DNA of 30,621 nucleotides from JAYSFC01 sp041913505 (GCA_041913505.1 JAYSFC010000034.1:1-30621); one strand, 5' to 3'; counted from the first letter of the stretch, positions 18,125 to 25,507 are shown. The notes: generated by a model not told the origin, from the letters alone. Numbers and translations: made by a program.

Positions 18125-18484
18125 ATGTGCGAGGTGTTCATCAGTGCCGATCCGCGCCTGTACGAAAGCCGGGCGCGCTCGGTGCGCCTGCATGGCGTGG
18201 CCACGAGCATCCGTCTGGAAAACCTGTTCTGGCAGGTGCTCGAGGAAATCGCCGGGCGCGACGGCATGACGGTGCCGCAGCTGTGCGCGCGGCTGCACGA
18301 TGAGCTCGAGTACGAGCGCGGTGGCGTAGACAACTTCGCCTCGTTCCTGCGCGTGTGCTGCGGGCGCTACCTTGCGCTGCAGCTCTCGGGTGGCATTCCC
18401 CAGGACCGCCGCGTACCGATTCGCAGCCTGGACGCGCGGCGGGTGCTTGCCACCGAGTCGCGGGCGCCCGCCGAGATGGCCTGA
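18125..18484 (+). CDS. ribbon-helix-helix domain protein (RHH_4 type)
   Basis: A 119-residue protein with a ribbon-helix-helix domain of the RHH_4 kind: the strand SVRLHGVATSIRLE, then helix LFWQVLEEIAGRDGM, turn, and helix TVPQLCARLHDELEYE. A second helical stretch, NFASFLRVCCGRYLALQL, follows, and the tail is Arg-rich. Such proteins are probably small DNA-binding regulators. ATG 18125 has the exact AGGAGACAAGC leader seen at the DJ-1/PfpI gene and at one VOC gene. The open frame extends far upstream, but that part overlaps the DJ-1/PfpI gene in another frame and is not coding. No target is evident. Confidence 0.85.
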   Translation: MCEVFISADPRLYESRARSVRLHGVATSIRLENLFWQVLEEIAGRDGMTVPQLCARLHDELEYERGGVDNFASFLRVCCGRYLALQLSGGIPQDRRVPIRSLDARRVLATESRAPAEMA

Positions 18485-18552
18485 GGCGTACCGCACACAC
18501 CGGCTCAGTGCCGGCACGCCGGGCTTCGGCCCATCTGTTTCACGCATGCCCG

Positions 18553-18569
18553 CATCGCGCGGCGCGATG
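18553..18569. other. short perfect palindrome in the ribbon-helix-helix/chromate gene gap
   Basis: CATCGCGC-G-GCGCGATG in the 214-base region between the ribbon-helix-helix gene and the chromate transporter. It has no T-run, so it is not a terminator; it could be an operator or simply reflect GC-rich sequence. I see nothing else certain in this gap apart from a possible degenerate repeat. Confidence 0.3.
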
Positions 18570-18635
18570 GCCGGCGCGCAGCGGCGCCGCGGTTTCGGCC
18601 GTACTATTGGAAACGTTGCCCGCACGGCACGCAGG

Positions 18636-18680
18636 AAGCTCCGTTTTCGATAGCTGCCAACGCGCAGCCCACAAGCCATA
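18636..18680. repeat. possible degenerate dispersed repeat, copy 5
   Basis: AGCTCCGTTTTCGATAGCT followed by GCCAACGCGC resembles the AGCT-hairpin plus GCGC core of the other four copies, but matches less well and the hairpin is imperfect. Confidence 0.25.
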
Positions 18681-18698
18681 GAGACCGCCCCGATCACC

Positions 18699-19289
18699 AT
18701 GCCCGAGCCCCAGCCACCCTCCCCCCACACCGAGGAGCGGCCCCGGCCGCGTAACACCACTGATCTGTTCTGGTCGTTCACCTGGCTGGCCCTGCAGGGC
18801 TTTGGCGGCGTGCTTGCCGTGGTGCAGCGCGAGCTGGTCGAGAAAAAGCGCTGGATGACGAACGAGGAATTCGTCGAGGACTGGGCCGTCGCGCAGATCA
18901 TGCCGGGCCCCAACGTGGTCAACCTTGCGGTGATGATCGGCGACCGCTACTTCGGCCTGCGCGGCGCATTCGCCGCACTGGCGGGCATGCTCCTCTTTCC
19001 CATGCTACTGGTGCTGGCGCTGGCCGTGGCCTACGCCCAGTTCGCCAGCCTCCCGGCCGTGGCCGGCGCTCTGCGGGGCATGGGGGCCGTGGCGGCGGGC
19101 CTGATCGCGGGCGTGGGCCTCAAGCTCGCGATGTCGCTGCGCAAGCACCCGCTAGGCCTTGGCAACTGCGTGCTGATCGCAGCACTCACCTTCGGCGGCA
19201 TGGCGCTGCTGCGGCTGCCGCTGGCCTGGGTGCTGCCCGTGGTGGGGGGCGCGGCCTGCGCGCTCACTTGGCGAAAGATCCCCGCATGA
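18699..19289 (+). CDS. chromate transporter, first half (ChrA family)
   Basis: A 196-residue integral membrane protein corresponding to one half of a ChrA-type chromate ion transporter. It has the family motif WLALQGFGGVLAVVQRELV, where the GFGG turn is diagnostic, then WMTNEEFVEDWAVAQIMPGP, where PGPN ends the first re-entrant region. About five membrane segments follow. The N-terminal 20 residues are Pro/Arg-rich and cytoplasmic. Its stop overlaps the start of the second half by four bases (ATGA), so the two polypeptides are made together and presumably form one heterodimeric transporter. Whether chromate, sulfate or another anion is moved is not known. Confidence 0.9.
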   Translation: MPEPQPPSPHTEERPRPRNTTDLFWSFTWLALQGFGGVLAVVQRELVEKKRWMTNEEFVEDWAVAQIMPGPNVVNLAVMIGDRYFGLRGAFAALAGMLLFPMLLVLALAVAYAQFASLPAVAGALRGMGAVAAGLIAGVGLKLAMSLRKHPLGLGNCVLIAALTFGGMALLRLPLAWVLPVVGGAACALTWRKIPA

Positions 19290-19876
19290 ACGCCATCGCG
19301 CTGCAGCCGCTGGACTGGCTCAACCTGTTTCTGTACTACCTTTCGCTGTCGCTGCTGGCCGTAGGTGGCGCCATCGCCACTGCGCCCGACATGCATCGCT
19401 TCCTCGTGGAGCGCCAGGGCTGGCTGACCGACATGCAGTTCAACGCCTCGATCGCTATCGCCCAGGCTGCGCCTGGGCCCAATGTGCTGTTCATCGCGCT
19501 ATTGGGCTGGAACGTGGGCCTCAATGCCGGCGGCGGCAGCCCGGCGGGCTGGGCCAGCGGCCTGCTGGGCCTGCTGCTGTGCATGCTGGGGGTGATGCTG
19601 CCCAGCACCACGCTGACTTGGCTGGCCACGCGCTGGGGCCACCGCAACCGCGAGCGGCGCGGCGTGCGCGCCTTCAAACAGGGCATGGCCCCGGTGGTCA
19701 TCGGGCTGCTGCTGGCCACGGCCTGGATTCTGGGCAGCGCCCACGGCCACCCGACCACCGACTGGCCACTGTGGCTGCTCACCACCGCCAGCGCCTTGCT
19801 GGTGTGGCGCACGCGGCTGCACCTGCTGTGGCTGCTGGGCGCGGGGGCGCTGCTCGGGGCACTGGGCTGGGTGTAA
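19286..19876 (+). CDS. chromate transporter, second half (ChrA family)
   Basis: The 196-residue partner of the preceding gene, again one chromate-transporter domain: SLLAVGGAIATAPDMHRFLV (a GG-variant of the GFGG motif), then GWLTDMQFNASIAIAQAAPG and five or so membrane segments. Together the pair equals a full-length ChrA split in two, the short-chain CHR arrangement. Half-size CHR pairs usually have opposite membrane topologies; that is expected but not shown here. ATG 19286 overlaps the upstream stop. No chrB or other chromate-resistance gene is adjacent. The next gene, aldo/keto reductase, begins 119 bases later with its own ribosome binding site. Confidence 0.9.
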   Translation: MNAIALQPLDWLNLFLYYLSLSLLAVGGAIATAPDMHRFLVERQGWLTDMQFNASIAIAQAAPGPNVLFIALLGWNVGLNAGGGSPAGWASGLLGLLLCMLGVMLPSTTLTWLATRWGHRNRERRGVRAFKQGMAPVVIGLLLATAWILGSAHGHPTTDWPLWLLTTASALLVWRTRLHLLWLLGAGALLGALGWV

Positions 19877-19995
19877 TGACCAGCCCCGGGGCCGAGCCGC
19901 CGCAGGCAATACCCCGCTGCACGCGCCCGTCATCCGGGGCCATCACAATGGATCTCGCGCCAGTCCCGCGCCGTACTGACACTCAAGGAGAAACC

Positions 19996-20949
19996 ATGCA
20001 ACTTCGCGCCCTTGGCCGCTCCGGCCTGCAGGTATCGCCGCTGTGCTTCGGCGGCAATGTGTTCGGCTGGACCGTGGACGAGGCCACCTCCTTCGCGCTG
20101 CTCGACGCCTGGGTGGAAGCAGGCTTCAACTTCATCGACACGGCCGACGTGTACTCGCGCTGGGTGCCTGGCCACGCCGGCGGCGAATCCGAGGCGGTGA
20201 TCGGCCGGTGGCTCAAGCGCAGCGGTAAACGCGAGCGCATCGTGCTCGCCACCAAGGTCGGCAAGGACATGGGCGACGGCAAGGTGGGCCTGCGCCCCGA
20301 GTACATCCGCCAGGCCGTGGACGCCTCGCTGCGCCGGCTGCAGACCGACTACATTGACCTGTACCAGTCGCACGACGACGACCAGAGCGTGCCGCTATCG
20401 GAAACGCTGGAGGCCTTTGCAGACCTCATCAAGGCTGGCAAGGTGCGTGCGATCGGCGCCTCCAACTACACCGCGCCGCGCCTGGCCGAGGCGCTCGAGA
20501 CCAGCCAGCACCTGGGCCTGCCGCGCTACGAAAGCCTGCAGCCGCTCTACAACCCGTACGACCGCGCCGTGTTCGAGGCCGAATTGCAGCCCCTGTGCCT
20601 GGAGCACGGGGTGGGCGTGATCAACTTCTACGCGCTGGCGGCGGGTTTTCTCACGGGCAAGTACCGCACCGAGGCCGACGTGGGCAAGAGCGCGCGCGGC
20701 CCGAATACCGTGGGCCGCTACCTGAACCCGCGCGGCCTGCGCATCCTGGCCGAACTCGACGAGATCGCCGCGCGCTACCAGGCCACCCCGGGCCAGGTGG
20801 CCATTGCATGGCAGATGGCGCAGCCAGGCATCACGGCCCCGATCGCAAGCGCCACCTCGCTAGGCCAGCTGCAGGAACTCATCGCCGCGGCAGGGCTGCA
20901 GCTTGATGCGGATGCCATCGAGGCCTTGAACCAGGCCAGCGCCGAATAG
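19996..20949 (+). CDS. aldo/keto reductase
   Basis: A 317-residue NADPH-dependent oxidoreductase with the aldo/keto reductase barrel. The catalytic tetrad is complete: D48 and Y53 in NFIDTADVY, K87 in VLATKVG and H126 in LYQSHDDD. The coenzyme region includes IGASNYTAPRLAEAL and, near the C-terminus, IAWQMAQPGITAPIASATSL. The protein resembles the YajO/Tas-like and voltage-channel-beta groups that reduce aldehydes and ketones; the substrate is unknown. ATG 19996 has AAGGAG five bases upstream; an in-frame ATG 48 bases earlier lacks a good site. It is convergent with the sirtuin gene, with two bases between stops. Confidence 0.92.
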   Translation: MQLRALGRSGLQVSPLCFGGNVFGWTVDEATSFALLDAWVEAGFNFIDTADVYSRWVPGHAGGESEAVIGRWLKRSGKRERIVLATKVGKDMGDGKVGLRPEYIRQAVDASLRRLQTDYIDLYQSHDDDQSVPLSETLEAFADLIKAGKVRAIGASNYTAPRLAEALETSQHLGLPRYESLQPLYNPYDRAVFEAELQPLCLEHGVGVINFYALAAGFLTGKYRTEADVGKSARGPNTVGRYLNPRGLRILAELDEIAARYQATPGQVAIAWQMAQPGITAPIASATSLGQLQELIAAAGLQLDADAIEALNQASAE

Positions 20950-20951
20950 GC

Positions 20952-21698
20952 TCAGCCCGCCAGCAGCGCGGGCAGCAATTGCGCCGAGGTGCCGCGCAGC
21001 ACAGCGTGGGCCACGCTGTCCAGTTCACTCGGCGCGGGATTGACCACTACCACGCGCGCACCGGCATGGCGCGCCTGGTGGGCCAGGCCCGCGGCCGGGT
21101 AGACGGCGCCCGCCGTACCCACCACAAGCATCAGGTCGCATTCGCGCGCCGCCCGCTGCGCGGCCTCCAGCGCGGCGAAGGGCAAGGGCTCGCCAAACCA
21201 GACGACACCGGGCCGCCGCATATTGCCGCAGCGGTCGCAATGCGGAGGGCTGCCGGCCGCCACGTGGTCAATGTGACAGCAGTCACACGGCGTATCGAGC
21301 CATTGGTCGGTGCGCAGATCGCCATGCAGGCACAGCACGCCTTCGCTGCCCGCCCGCTGGTGCAGGCCGTCCACGTTCTGCGTGATGAGCGTGAGCACGC
21401 CGGGACGGCGGCGCGCAAACACGGCCAGTGCCTCGTGGCCCGCGTTGGGCTGCACCCGTGCAAGCAGGTCGCGTCGATACTGGTACCAGTCCCACACCCG
21501 CTGCGGGTGGGCGCGAAAGCCCTCCTCGGTCGCCATGTCCTCGGCACGAAACTGGGCCCAGTAGCCCGTCTGCGCATCGCGGAAGGTCGGTACACCCGAC
21601 TCGGCGCTGACGCCGGCACCGGTCAGCACCGCAATGCGGTCTGCGGCACGCAGCCAGGCGCGGGCTTCGTCAAGGGTGGTGGTAGAGGTGTCCTGCAT
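20952..21698 (-). CDS. Sir2-family NAD-dependent deacylase (class III)
   Basis: A 248-residue sirtuin that removes acyl groups from protein lysines, using NAD. NAD-binding GAGVSAESGVPTFR (residues 27-40) and TQNVDGLHQRAG (106-117) are intact, H125 in CLHGDL is the catalytic base, and zinc is held by C138/C141 and C154/C157. Y72 and R75 (WYQYRR) form the Y-x-x-R pair of SIRT5/CobB-type sirtuins, which favours succinyl or other acidic acyl groups in addition to acetyl. It lies seven bases downstream of the TetR-type gene on the same strand, so the two are probably one transcript; the start ATG 21698 actually overlaps the end region closely and has no strong Shine-Dalgarno, suggesting coupling. 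Confidence 0.93.
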   Translation of the reverse strand: MQDTSTTTLDEARAWLRAADRIAVLTGAGVSAESGVPTFRDAQTGYWAQFRAEDMATEEGFRAHPQRVWDWYQYRRDLLARVQPNAGHEALAVFARRRPGVLTLITQNVDGLHQRAGSEGVLCLHGDLRTDQWLDTPCDCCHIDHVAAGSPPHCDRCGNMRRPGVVWFGEPLPFAALEAAQRAARECDLMLVVGTAGAVYPAAGLAHQARHAGARVVVVNPAPSELDSVAHAVLRGTSAQLLPALLAG

Positions 21699-21704
21699 AT
21701 CGGT

Positions 21705-22379
21705 TCATCGTACGCAAGCCTCGGCCAGCAGGCCCTGTTCAACCATGGTGACCAGCCGCTCGGCCAGCGCTTGATACTGCAGCTCGCCCAGGCCGCGCAA
21801 GGGGCCATCGAGCACCAGCATGGCCATGCCGTGCACTGCGGACCAGGCCATGAACTCGGCGCCTGGCCGGCGCGCCGGCGGCAGCAGGCCGGCTTCCACC
21901 ATGCCGTCGAGCGCGTGGCATAGCAGTTCGAACGGGTTCATGCCGCTGGCGCCGCGAGCCGCGCCCTCATCCTGCTGCGCGTGATCGTTCACATCGAAGG
22001 GGCGCGCCGCAAAGGCCGTGCGAAACAGGCCTGGCTCCTGCCGCGCGAAGCGCAGGTAGCCCAGGCCCACGCCGCAAAAGGCGGCACGCGCGCGCCGGCG
22101 CGCATCACTCAGGTGCCGGGAGGCATCGATCTCGGCCTCGATCGCTCGCGCCAGCTCCGAAAGCGCGACCGCGCGCACCGCTTCGAGCAAGGCCTGATGG
22201 CCCTGGAAATGCCGGTACGCCGCATTGGGCACCACACCGGCGCGCCGCGTGGCTTCGCGCAGCACGATGGCAGCCGGCCCGCCTTCGCGCGCCAATGCGA
22301 CGCCCGCATCCAGCAACGCTCGCCGCAAATCGCCGTGCCGATAGGTACGCCGAACGGGGCTCGAATCTTTATCCGACAT
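21705..22379 (-). CDS. TetR family transcriptional regulator
   Basis: A 224-residue TetR-type repressor. The N-terminal DNA-binding domain has LRRALLDAGVALAREGGPAA and the recognition helix region REATRRAGVVPNAAYRHF, followed by QGHQALLEAV. The C-terminal ligand domain contains GLGYLRFARQEPGLFRTAF and resembles the TetR_C_13/WHG type; no ligand can be proposed. It is divergent from the DUF1428 gene, with an 89-base shared promoter region that contains candidate operators, and is followed on its own strand by the sirtuin gene. Likely targets are its own promoter and the small-gene array starting at 22469. Confidence 0.9.
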   Translation of the reverse strand: MSDKDSSPVRRTYRHGDLRRALLDAGVALAREGGPAAIVLREATRRAGVVPNAAYRHFQGHQALLEAVRAVALSELARAIEAEIDASRHLSDARRRARAAFCGVGLGYLRFARQEPGLFRTAFAARPFDVNDHAQQDEGAARGASGMNPFELLCHALDGMVEAGLLPPARRPGAEFMAWSAVHGMAMLVLDGPLRGLGELQYQALAERLVTMVEQGLLAEACVR

Positions 22380-22468
22380 TTTTACTTTGTTTTACATGCC
22401 TAGCGCGCATTTTCAGGTGGGGCACGCGTATAACGCAAAGTGTACACCGTCCACAAAGGAGCCGTTCC
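22380..22468. promoter_or_regulatory. divergent promoter/operator region, TetR and DUF1428
   Basis: TTTACTTTG (22381-22389) and CAAAGTGTA (22436-22444) form an inverted pair with seven of nine bases matching, one next to each gene. The second overlaps the perfect palindrome GTGTACAC (22440-22447). TATAAC at 22429-22434 is a plausible -10 box for the plus-strand gene, placing the palindrome at the transcription start; no good -35 box was found. AAAGGAG (22455-22461) serves the DUF1428 gene. Confidence 0.45.
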
Positions 22469-22822
22469 ATGCAACCCTACAACTATGTCGATGGGTGGCT
22501 GGCCGCTGTGCCCACCGCCAACCACGATGCATATCGCCAGCACGCCAGCGTGGTGGCGGGGCTCTTCAAGGAGCACGGCGCCCTGGAGTTCATCGAGTGC
22601 TGGGGCGACGACGTGCCCGAAGGCAAGCTCACCTCCATGCCCATGGCCGTGCAACGCCGGGACGATGAGACCGTAGTGTTTTCGTGGGTGGTGTGGCCGT
22701 CGCGAGCGGAGCGTGATGCCGGCATGAAGGCTGTCATGGACGACCCGCGCCTGCCCAAGGACATGCCGTTCGACGGTAAGCGCCTGATCTACGGCGGCTT
22801 TCGCGTGCTGCTGATTGCATAG
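22469..22822 (+). CDS. DUF1428 domain-containing protein
   Basis: A 117-residue protein of the DUF1428 family (dimeric alpha/beta barrel fold). The complete family pattern is visible: YVDGWLAAVPTANHDAYRQH, FIECWGDDVPEGKLTSMPMA, FSWVVWPSRAERDAGMKAVM and the C-terminal PFDGKRLIYGGFRVLL. Members are small stress-associated or antibiotic-biosynthesis-monooxygenase-like proteins without a settled function. AAAGGAG precedes ATG 22469 by seven bases. It is the first gene of the plus-strand small-gene array and is divergent from the TetR-type gene, which makes it the most likely direct target. Confidence 0.9.
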   Translation: MQPYNYVDGWLAAVPTANHDAYRQHASVVAGLFKEHGALEFIECWGDDVPEGKLTSMPMAVQRRDDETVVFSWVVWPSRAERDAGMKAVMDDPRLPKDMPFDGKRLIYGGFRVLLIA

Positions 22823-23058
22823 CGCGGCACGCCGCTTCTTCAATGGCCGCGCACCACACAAGAGCCTTTACGGAATGCCAGGCTTCTGCACGCCCCGCGG
22901 CATCCAAACCTCCGCCGAAAACATCGGCCCCCAAGGTCGGCGCATCAATGTGCGCTGCGCGCAAGGCATTGGTCTGGACAGCCTGCCCGCCACGCCAGGC
23001 ATTTTGACGGCCGCGCGCTTTGACCCCCCTTCTGTTTTTTCAACCCCAGGAGACAAGC

Positions 23059-23499
23059 ATGCAATTCAACCCCTACCTCAACTTCGACGGCAACTGCGCC
23101 GAAGCCTTTGCCTTCTACGCCAAGCTATTTGGCGGCACGATCGTGTACCAGGGCACCTTCGGCGAAGTGCCGGCGTCCGAAGACATGCCGCCCATGCCCG
23201 AATCGGCCAGAAACCGGATCATGCACGTGCACCTGCAGGTCGGGGCGCAATCGCTGATGGGCTCCGACACCATGCCCGGCGCCAACGCCAGTTGCGGTGG
23301 CGGCTACCAGCAGCCGCAAGGCCTGTGGGTATCGATCCAGGCCGCCGATGTCGCCGAGGGCCAGCGCCTGTTCGACGCGCTCGCCAGCGGGGGGCAGAGC
23401 GTGATGCCGTTTGCCGCCACGTTCTGGTCACCCGGCTTCGGCATGGTGCGCGACCGCTTCGGCACGCCCTGGATGGTGAACGTGCCGGCGCAAGCCTGA
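23059..23499 (+). CDS. VOC family protein, PhnB-like
   Basis: A 146-residue vicinal-oxygen-chelate (glyoxalase fold) protein of the PhnB type: YLNFDGNCAEAFAFYAKLFG at the N-terminus, IMHVHLQVGAQSLMGSD in the middle, and the C-terminal module with RDRFGTPWMVN. PhnB-like proteins are common and mostly uncharacterised; they may bind or detoxify small molecules. The start ATG 23059 has AGGAGACAAGC immediately upstream; an in-frame ATG-like start at 23020 is rejected. The 236 bases between DUF1428 and this gene contain no convincing gene or terminator, and end in a T-rich tract before the ribosome binding site. Confidence 0.9.
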   Translation: MQFNPYLNFDGNCAEAFAFYAKLFGGTIVYQGTFGEVPASEDMPPMPESARNRIMHVHLQVGAQSLMGSDTMPGANASCGGGYQQPQGLWVSIQAADVAEGQRLFDALASGGQSVMPFAATFWSPGFGMVRDRFGTPWMVNVPAQA

Positions 23500-23533
23500 T
23501 CCCCAGTATCAACCCACCCCGAGGAACTCTCCC

Positions 23534-23980
23534 ATGACCGACCGAATCGTCCATCTGCACCGCGTGCTGCGTGCCAAACCAGAGAAACTTTACCGAGCCT
23601 TCCTGGAGGCCGACGCCCTGGCCAAATGGCTGCCGCCCCACGGCTTCACCTGCCAGGTGCACCACCTGGACGCCCGCGCCGGGGGCACGTTCCGCATGTC
23701 GTTCCGCAACTTCGGCACGGGCCATGGGCACTCGTTTGGCGGCGAGTACCTGGAGCTTGTTCCAGGCGAGCTCATCCGCTACACGGATCGGTTCGACGAC
23801 CCGAACCTGCCCGACGTGCTGGAAGTCACCGTACGGCTCATGCCGGTGCTCTGCGGCACGGAACTGCATATCACCCAGGCCGGCATCCCACAGGCCATTC
23901 CCTTGGAAATGTGCTACCTGGGCTGGCAGGAATCCCTGGCCCAGCTGGCCGCGCTGGTGGAGCCGGAAATTCCGGAATAG
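23534..23980 (+). CDS. SRPBCC family protein (AHSA1-like)
   Basis: A 148-residue protein of the START/SRPBCC superfamily, with the AHSA1-like pattern: RVLRAKPEKLYRAFLEADAL followed by KWLPPHGFTC, then RAGGTFRMSFRNFGTGHGHS, GEYLELVPGELIRYTDRF and the C-terminal amphipathic helix GWQESLAQLAALVEPEI. The fold makes a deep hydrophobic ligand pocket; function is unknown. It begins 34 bases after the preceding VOC gene with GAGGAAC upstream and is almost certainly in the same transcript. Base composition is still like the chromosome, in contrast to the next two genes. Confidence 0.9.
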   Translation: MTDRIVHLHRVLRAKPEKLYRAFLEADALAKWLPPHGFTCQVHHLDARAGGTFRMSFRNFGTGHGHSFGGEYLELVPGELIRYTDRFDDPNLPDVLEVTVRLMPVLCGTELHITQAGIPQAIPLEMCYLGWQESLAQLAALVEPEIPE

Positions 23981-23999
23981 TTTTCCGAACCCACAGAAT

Positions 24000-24013
24000 C
24001 AAAGAATTCTTTG
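24000..24013. promoter_or_regulatory. perfect 14-base palindrome between the two SRPBCC genes
   Basis: CAAAGAATTCTTTG, in the AT-rich 197-base gap that opens the low-GC stretch. It is a reasonable operator candidate for the gene at 24178, but no matching regulator gene is nearby and no second copy was seen in the window. No clear promoter hexamers or terminator were found in the rest of the gap. Confidence 0.35.
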
Positions 24014-24177
24014 GAGCAACCGTGGTGAGGTGCGCGTAAAAATTACCGCATTTCTGCGCCGATCGACAATAGTTTCAAAATACCCTTGTTTGGCAATAAA
24101 AACACTACAACACAAATCCAACATAACTGGGCATCAAGAGAAAATATTTCCCTAGCCCAACACAACTGGAGATTTGC

Positions 24178-24633
24178 ATGGCACATGCAATACGACATTT
24201 AATTCACATCGATGCCCCCATTGCTTCCATCATGGATGCCCTGATGCACGAGGAGCATATTCAGAAATGGTGGACGACCGAGTGCCACGTTGCCGATGGG
24301 AAAGGTACATTTTCCTGGAGTACCCATGGCTGGGTTGTAGAGCTTGACATGGAGTCAGATATCGCGACGAACCAGGTTGTCTGGAAATGCACCCGTTCGA
24401 ATATGCAAAATACCCATGCCTGGGAAGGGACAAAGATCACGTTTGTTCTGCTGCCAGACGGCGACGGCACCAGTGTTGATTTTTCGCAAACGGGTTATCG
24501 AAGCTCCCCCTGTTTCGAGGCCTGTGAGCAGGGCTGGGGCTACTTTATCGGGGTCAGTCTCAAGCAATACATGGAGACAGGAAAGGGGATCCCTTATCCT
24601 GAGATCCAGGACACCAGCACAGTGCACTCCTAA
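24178..24633 (+). CDS. SRPBCC domain-containing protein
   Basis: A 151-residue START/SRPBCC-fold protein. The N-terminal HLIHIDAPIASIMDALMHEE and EHIQKWWTTECHV mark the family, WSTHGWVVELDM and GTSVDFSQTGYRSS follow, and the C-terminal helix is EQGWGYFIGVSLKQYMETG. It is only distantly similar to the SRPBCC protein before it, so it is not a recent duplicate. Codon use is markedly more AT-rich than the chromosome average (for example many aat, att and aaa codons), suggesting recent acquisition. GGAG precedes ATG 24178 by seven bases. It is preceded by a 197-base AT-rich gap and probably has its own promoter. Confidence 0.87.
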   Translation: MAHAIRHLIHIDAPIASIMDALMHEEHIQKWWTTECHVADGKGTFSWSTHGWVVELDMESDIATNQVVWKCTRSNMQNTHAWEGTKITFVLLPDGDGTSVDFSQTGYRSSPCFEACEQGWGYFIGVSLKQYMETGKGIPYPEIQDTSTVHS

Positions 24634-24657
24634 GTTTTCAAAAAATTCGATGACCCT

Positions 24658-24894
24658 TTGAAAACCACCCTCCAGCGTCCCCTGAACCCCATGCCCGCAT
24701 TTGTCCAGGATGCGCTCAACAACCACGGGCTCATGAACGCATACAACGCACGCCCACCCTATCAGCGCAACGATTATCTGGGTTGGATTGCCCGTGCAAA
24801 ATTAACCACCACCCGGCAGAAACGTCTCGATCAAATGCTCGATGAACTCCGGTGCGGAAAAAAGTATATGAACATGGCGTGGCCCGGCCGGTAG
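24658..24894 (+). CDS. YdeI/OmpD-associated family protein
   Basis: A 78-residue protein of the YdeI/OmpD-associated (OmdA) family. The key run is ARPPYQRNDYLGWIARAK followed by TRQKRLDQMLDELRCGKKYM. The family has been linked to bacteriocin or peptide resistance in enterobacteria, but evidence for this small form is lacking. The start is unclear: TTG 24658 keeps the PLNPMP segment that I believe is conserved in relatives, whereas ATG 24691 would shorten the protein by 11 residues. Neither has a Shine-Dalgarno. It begins 24 bases after the SRPBCC gene and shares that gene's lower GC, so both probably arrived together. Confidence 0.8.
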   Translation: MKTTLQRPLNPMPAFVQDALNNHGLMNAYNARPPYQRNDYLGWIARAKLTTTRQKRLDQMLDELRCGKKYMNMAWPGR

Positions 24895-25021
24895 TTGCAG
24901 GTCTAAAAACTCAGCAGCCCGGTTATTCGCCTCGGCAGTGGCATTTCCACTATTGCACGGCCAAGGCAATACATTTCACCCTCGCAAGGCACGCCAAGTG
25001 AAACCAGATTGGAGAAGCGCC

Positions 25022-25507
25022 ATGACGAAACCTGCGAAAAACACGATCTGCCTTTGGTACGACGGCGACGCCGAAGAGGCCGCGCAGTTCTACGCCAAGA
25101 CGTTCCCTGATTCATCGGTGAATGCAGTTCACCGGGCACCGGGTGACTATCCGTCGGGGCGGCAAGGGGATGTTTTGACCGTGGAGTTCACGGTCATGGG
25201 GATTCCCTGCCTTGGGCTCAATGGCGGCCCCGCCTTCAAGCACAGCGAGGCCTTCTCGTTCCAGGTTGCAACCACCGACCAGGCGGAAACCGATCGCTAC
25301 TGGAATGCGATCGTGGGCCACGGTGGCCAGGAAAGCGCATGCGGCTGGTGCAAAGACAAATGGGGCGTTTCCTGGCAGATCACACCGGTGGCCCTGACCG
25401 AAGCGGTCACCGACCCCGATCGCGCGGCTGCGGGGCGCGCGTTCGACGCCATGATGCAGATGCGCAAGATCGACATCGCCGCCATCGAGGCGGCTCGCCA
25501 CGGGTGA
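25022..25507 (+). CDS. VOC family protein, PhnB/3-demethylubiquinone methyltransferase-like domain
   Basis: A 161-residue VOC-fold protein. Landmarks are NTICLWYDGDAEEAAQFYAK, TVEFTVMGIPCLGLNGGPAF and CGWCKDKWGVSWQITP, the last typical of the domain named after 3-demethylubiquinone-9 3-methyltransferase; the name is historical, and these proteins are not methyltransferases. The C-terminal helix begins RAFDAMMQMRKIDIAAIEAA. The paired Cys in SACGWCKD are a common feature of the group. ATG 25022 has GGAG nine bases upstream. A longer start would run into a region without coding character. It is the sixth gene of the plus-strand array. Confidence 0.92.
   Translation: MTKPAKNTICLWYDGDAEEAAQFYAKTFPDSSVNAVHRAPGDYPSGRQGDVLTVEFTVMGIPCLGLNGGPAFKHSEAFSFQVATTDQAETDRYWNAIVGHGGQESACGWCKDKWGVSWQITPVALTEAVTDPDRAAAGRAFDAMMQMRKIDIAAIEAARHG

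Noticed and set aside
20955..20973. GCCCGC-CAGCAGC-GCGGGC hairpin at the aldo/keto reductase-sirtuin junction
   Set aside because: It is inside the sirtuin coding end and has no T-run on either strand; likely a by-product of GC-rich codons.
22815..23537. Open frame covering the gap after DUF1428 and the VOC gene
   Set aside because: It overlaps the VOC gene in another frame, has no start signal, and its unique part (22823-23058) has no domain or coding bias.
23963..23975. CCGGAAATTCCGG palindrome with nearby TTTT at the end of the first SRPBCC gene
   Set aside because: It lies within the last codons, the loop would be too short for a good hairpin and the T-run is short, so I do not call it a terminator.
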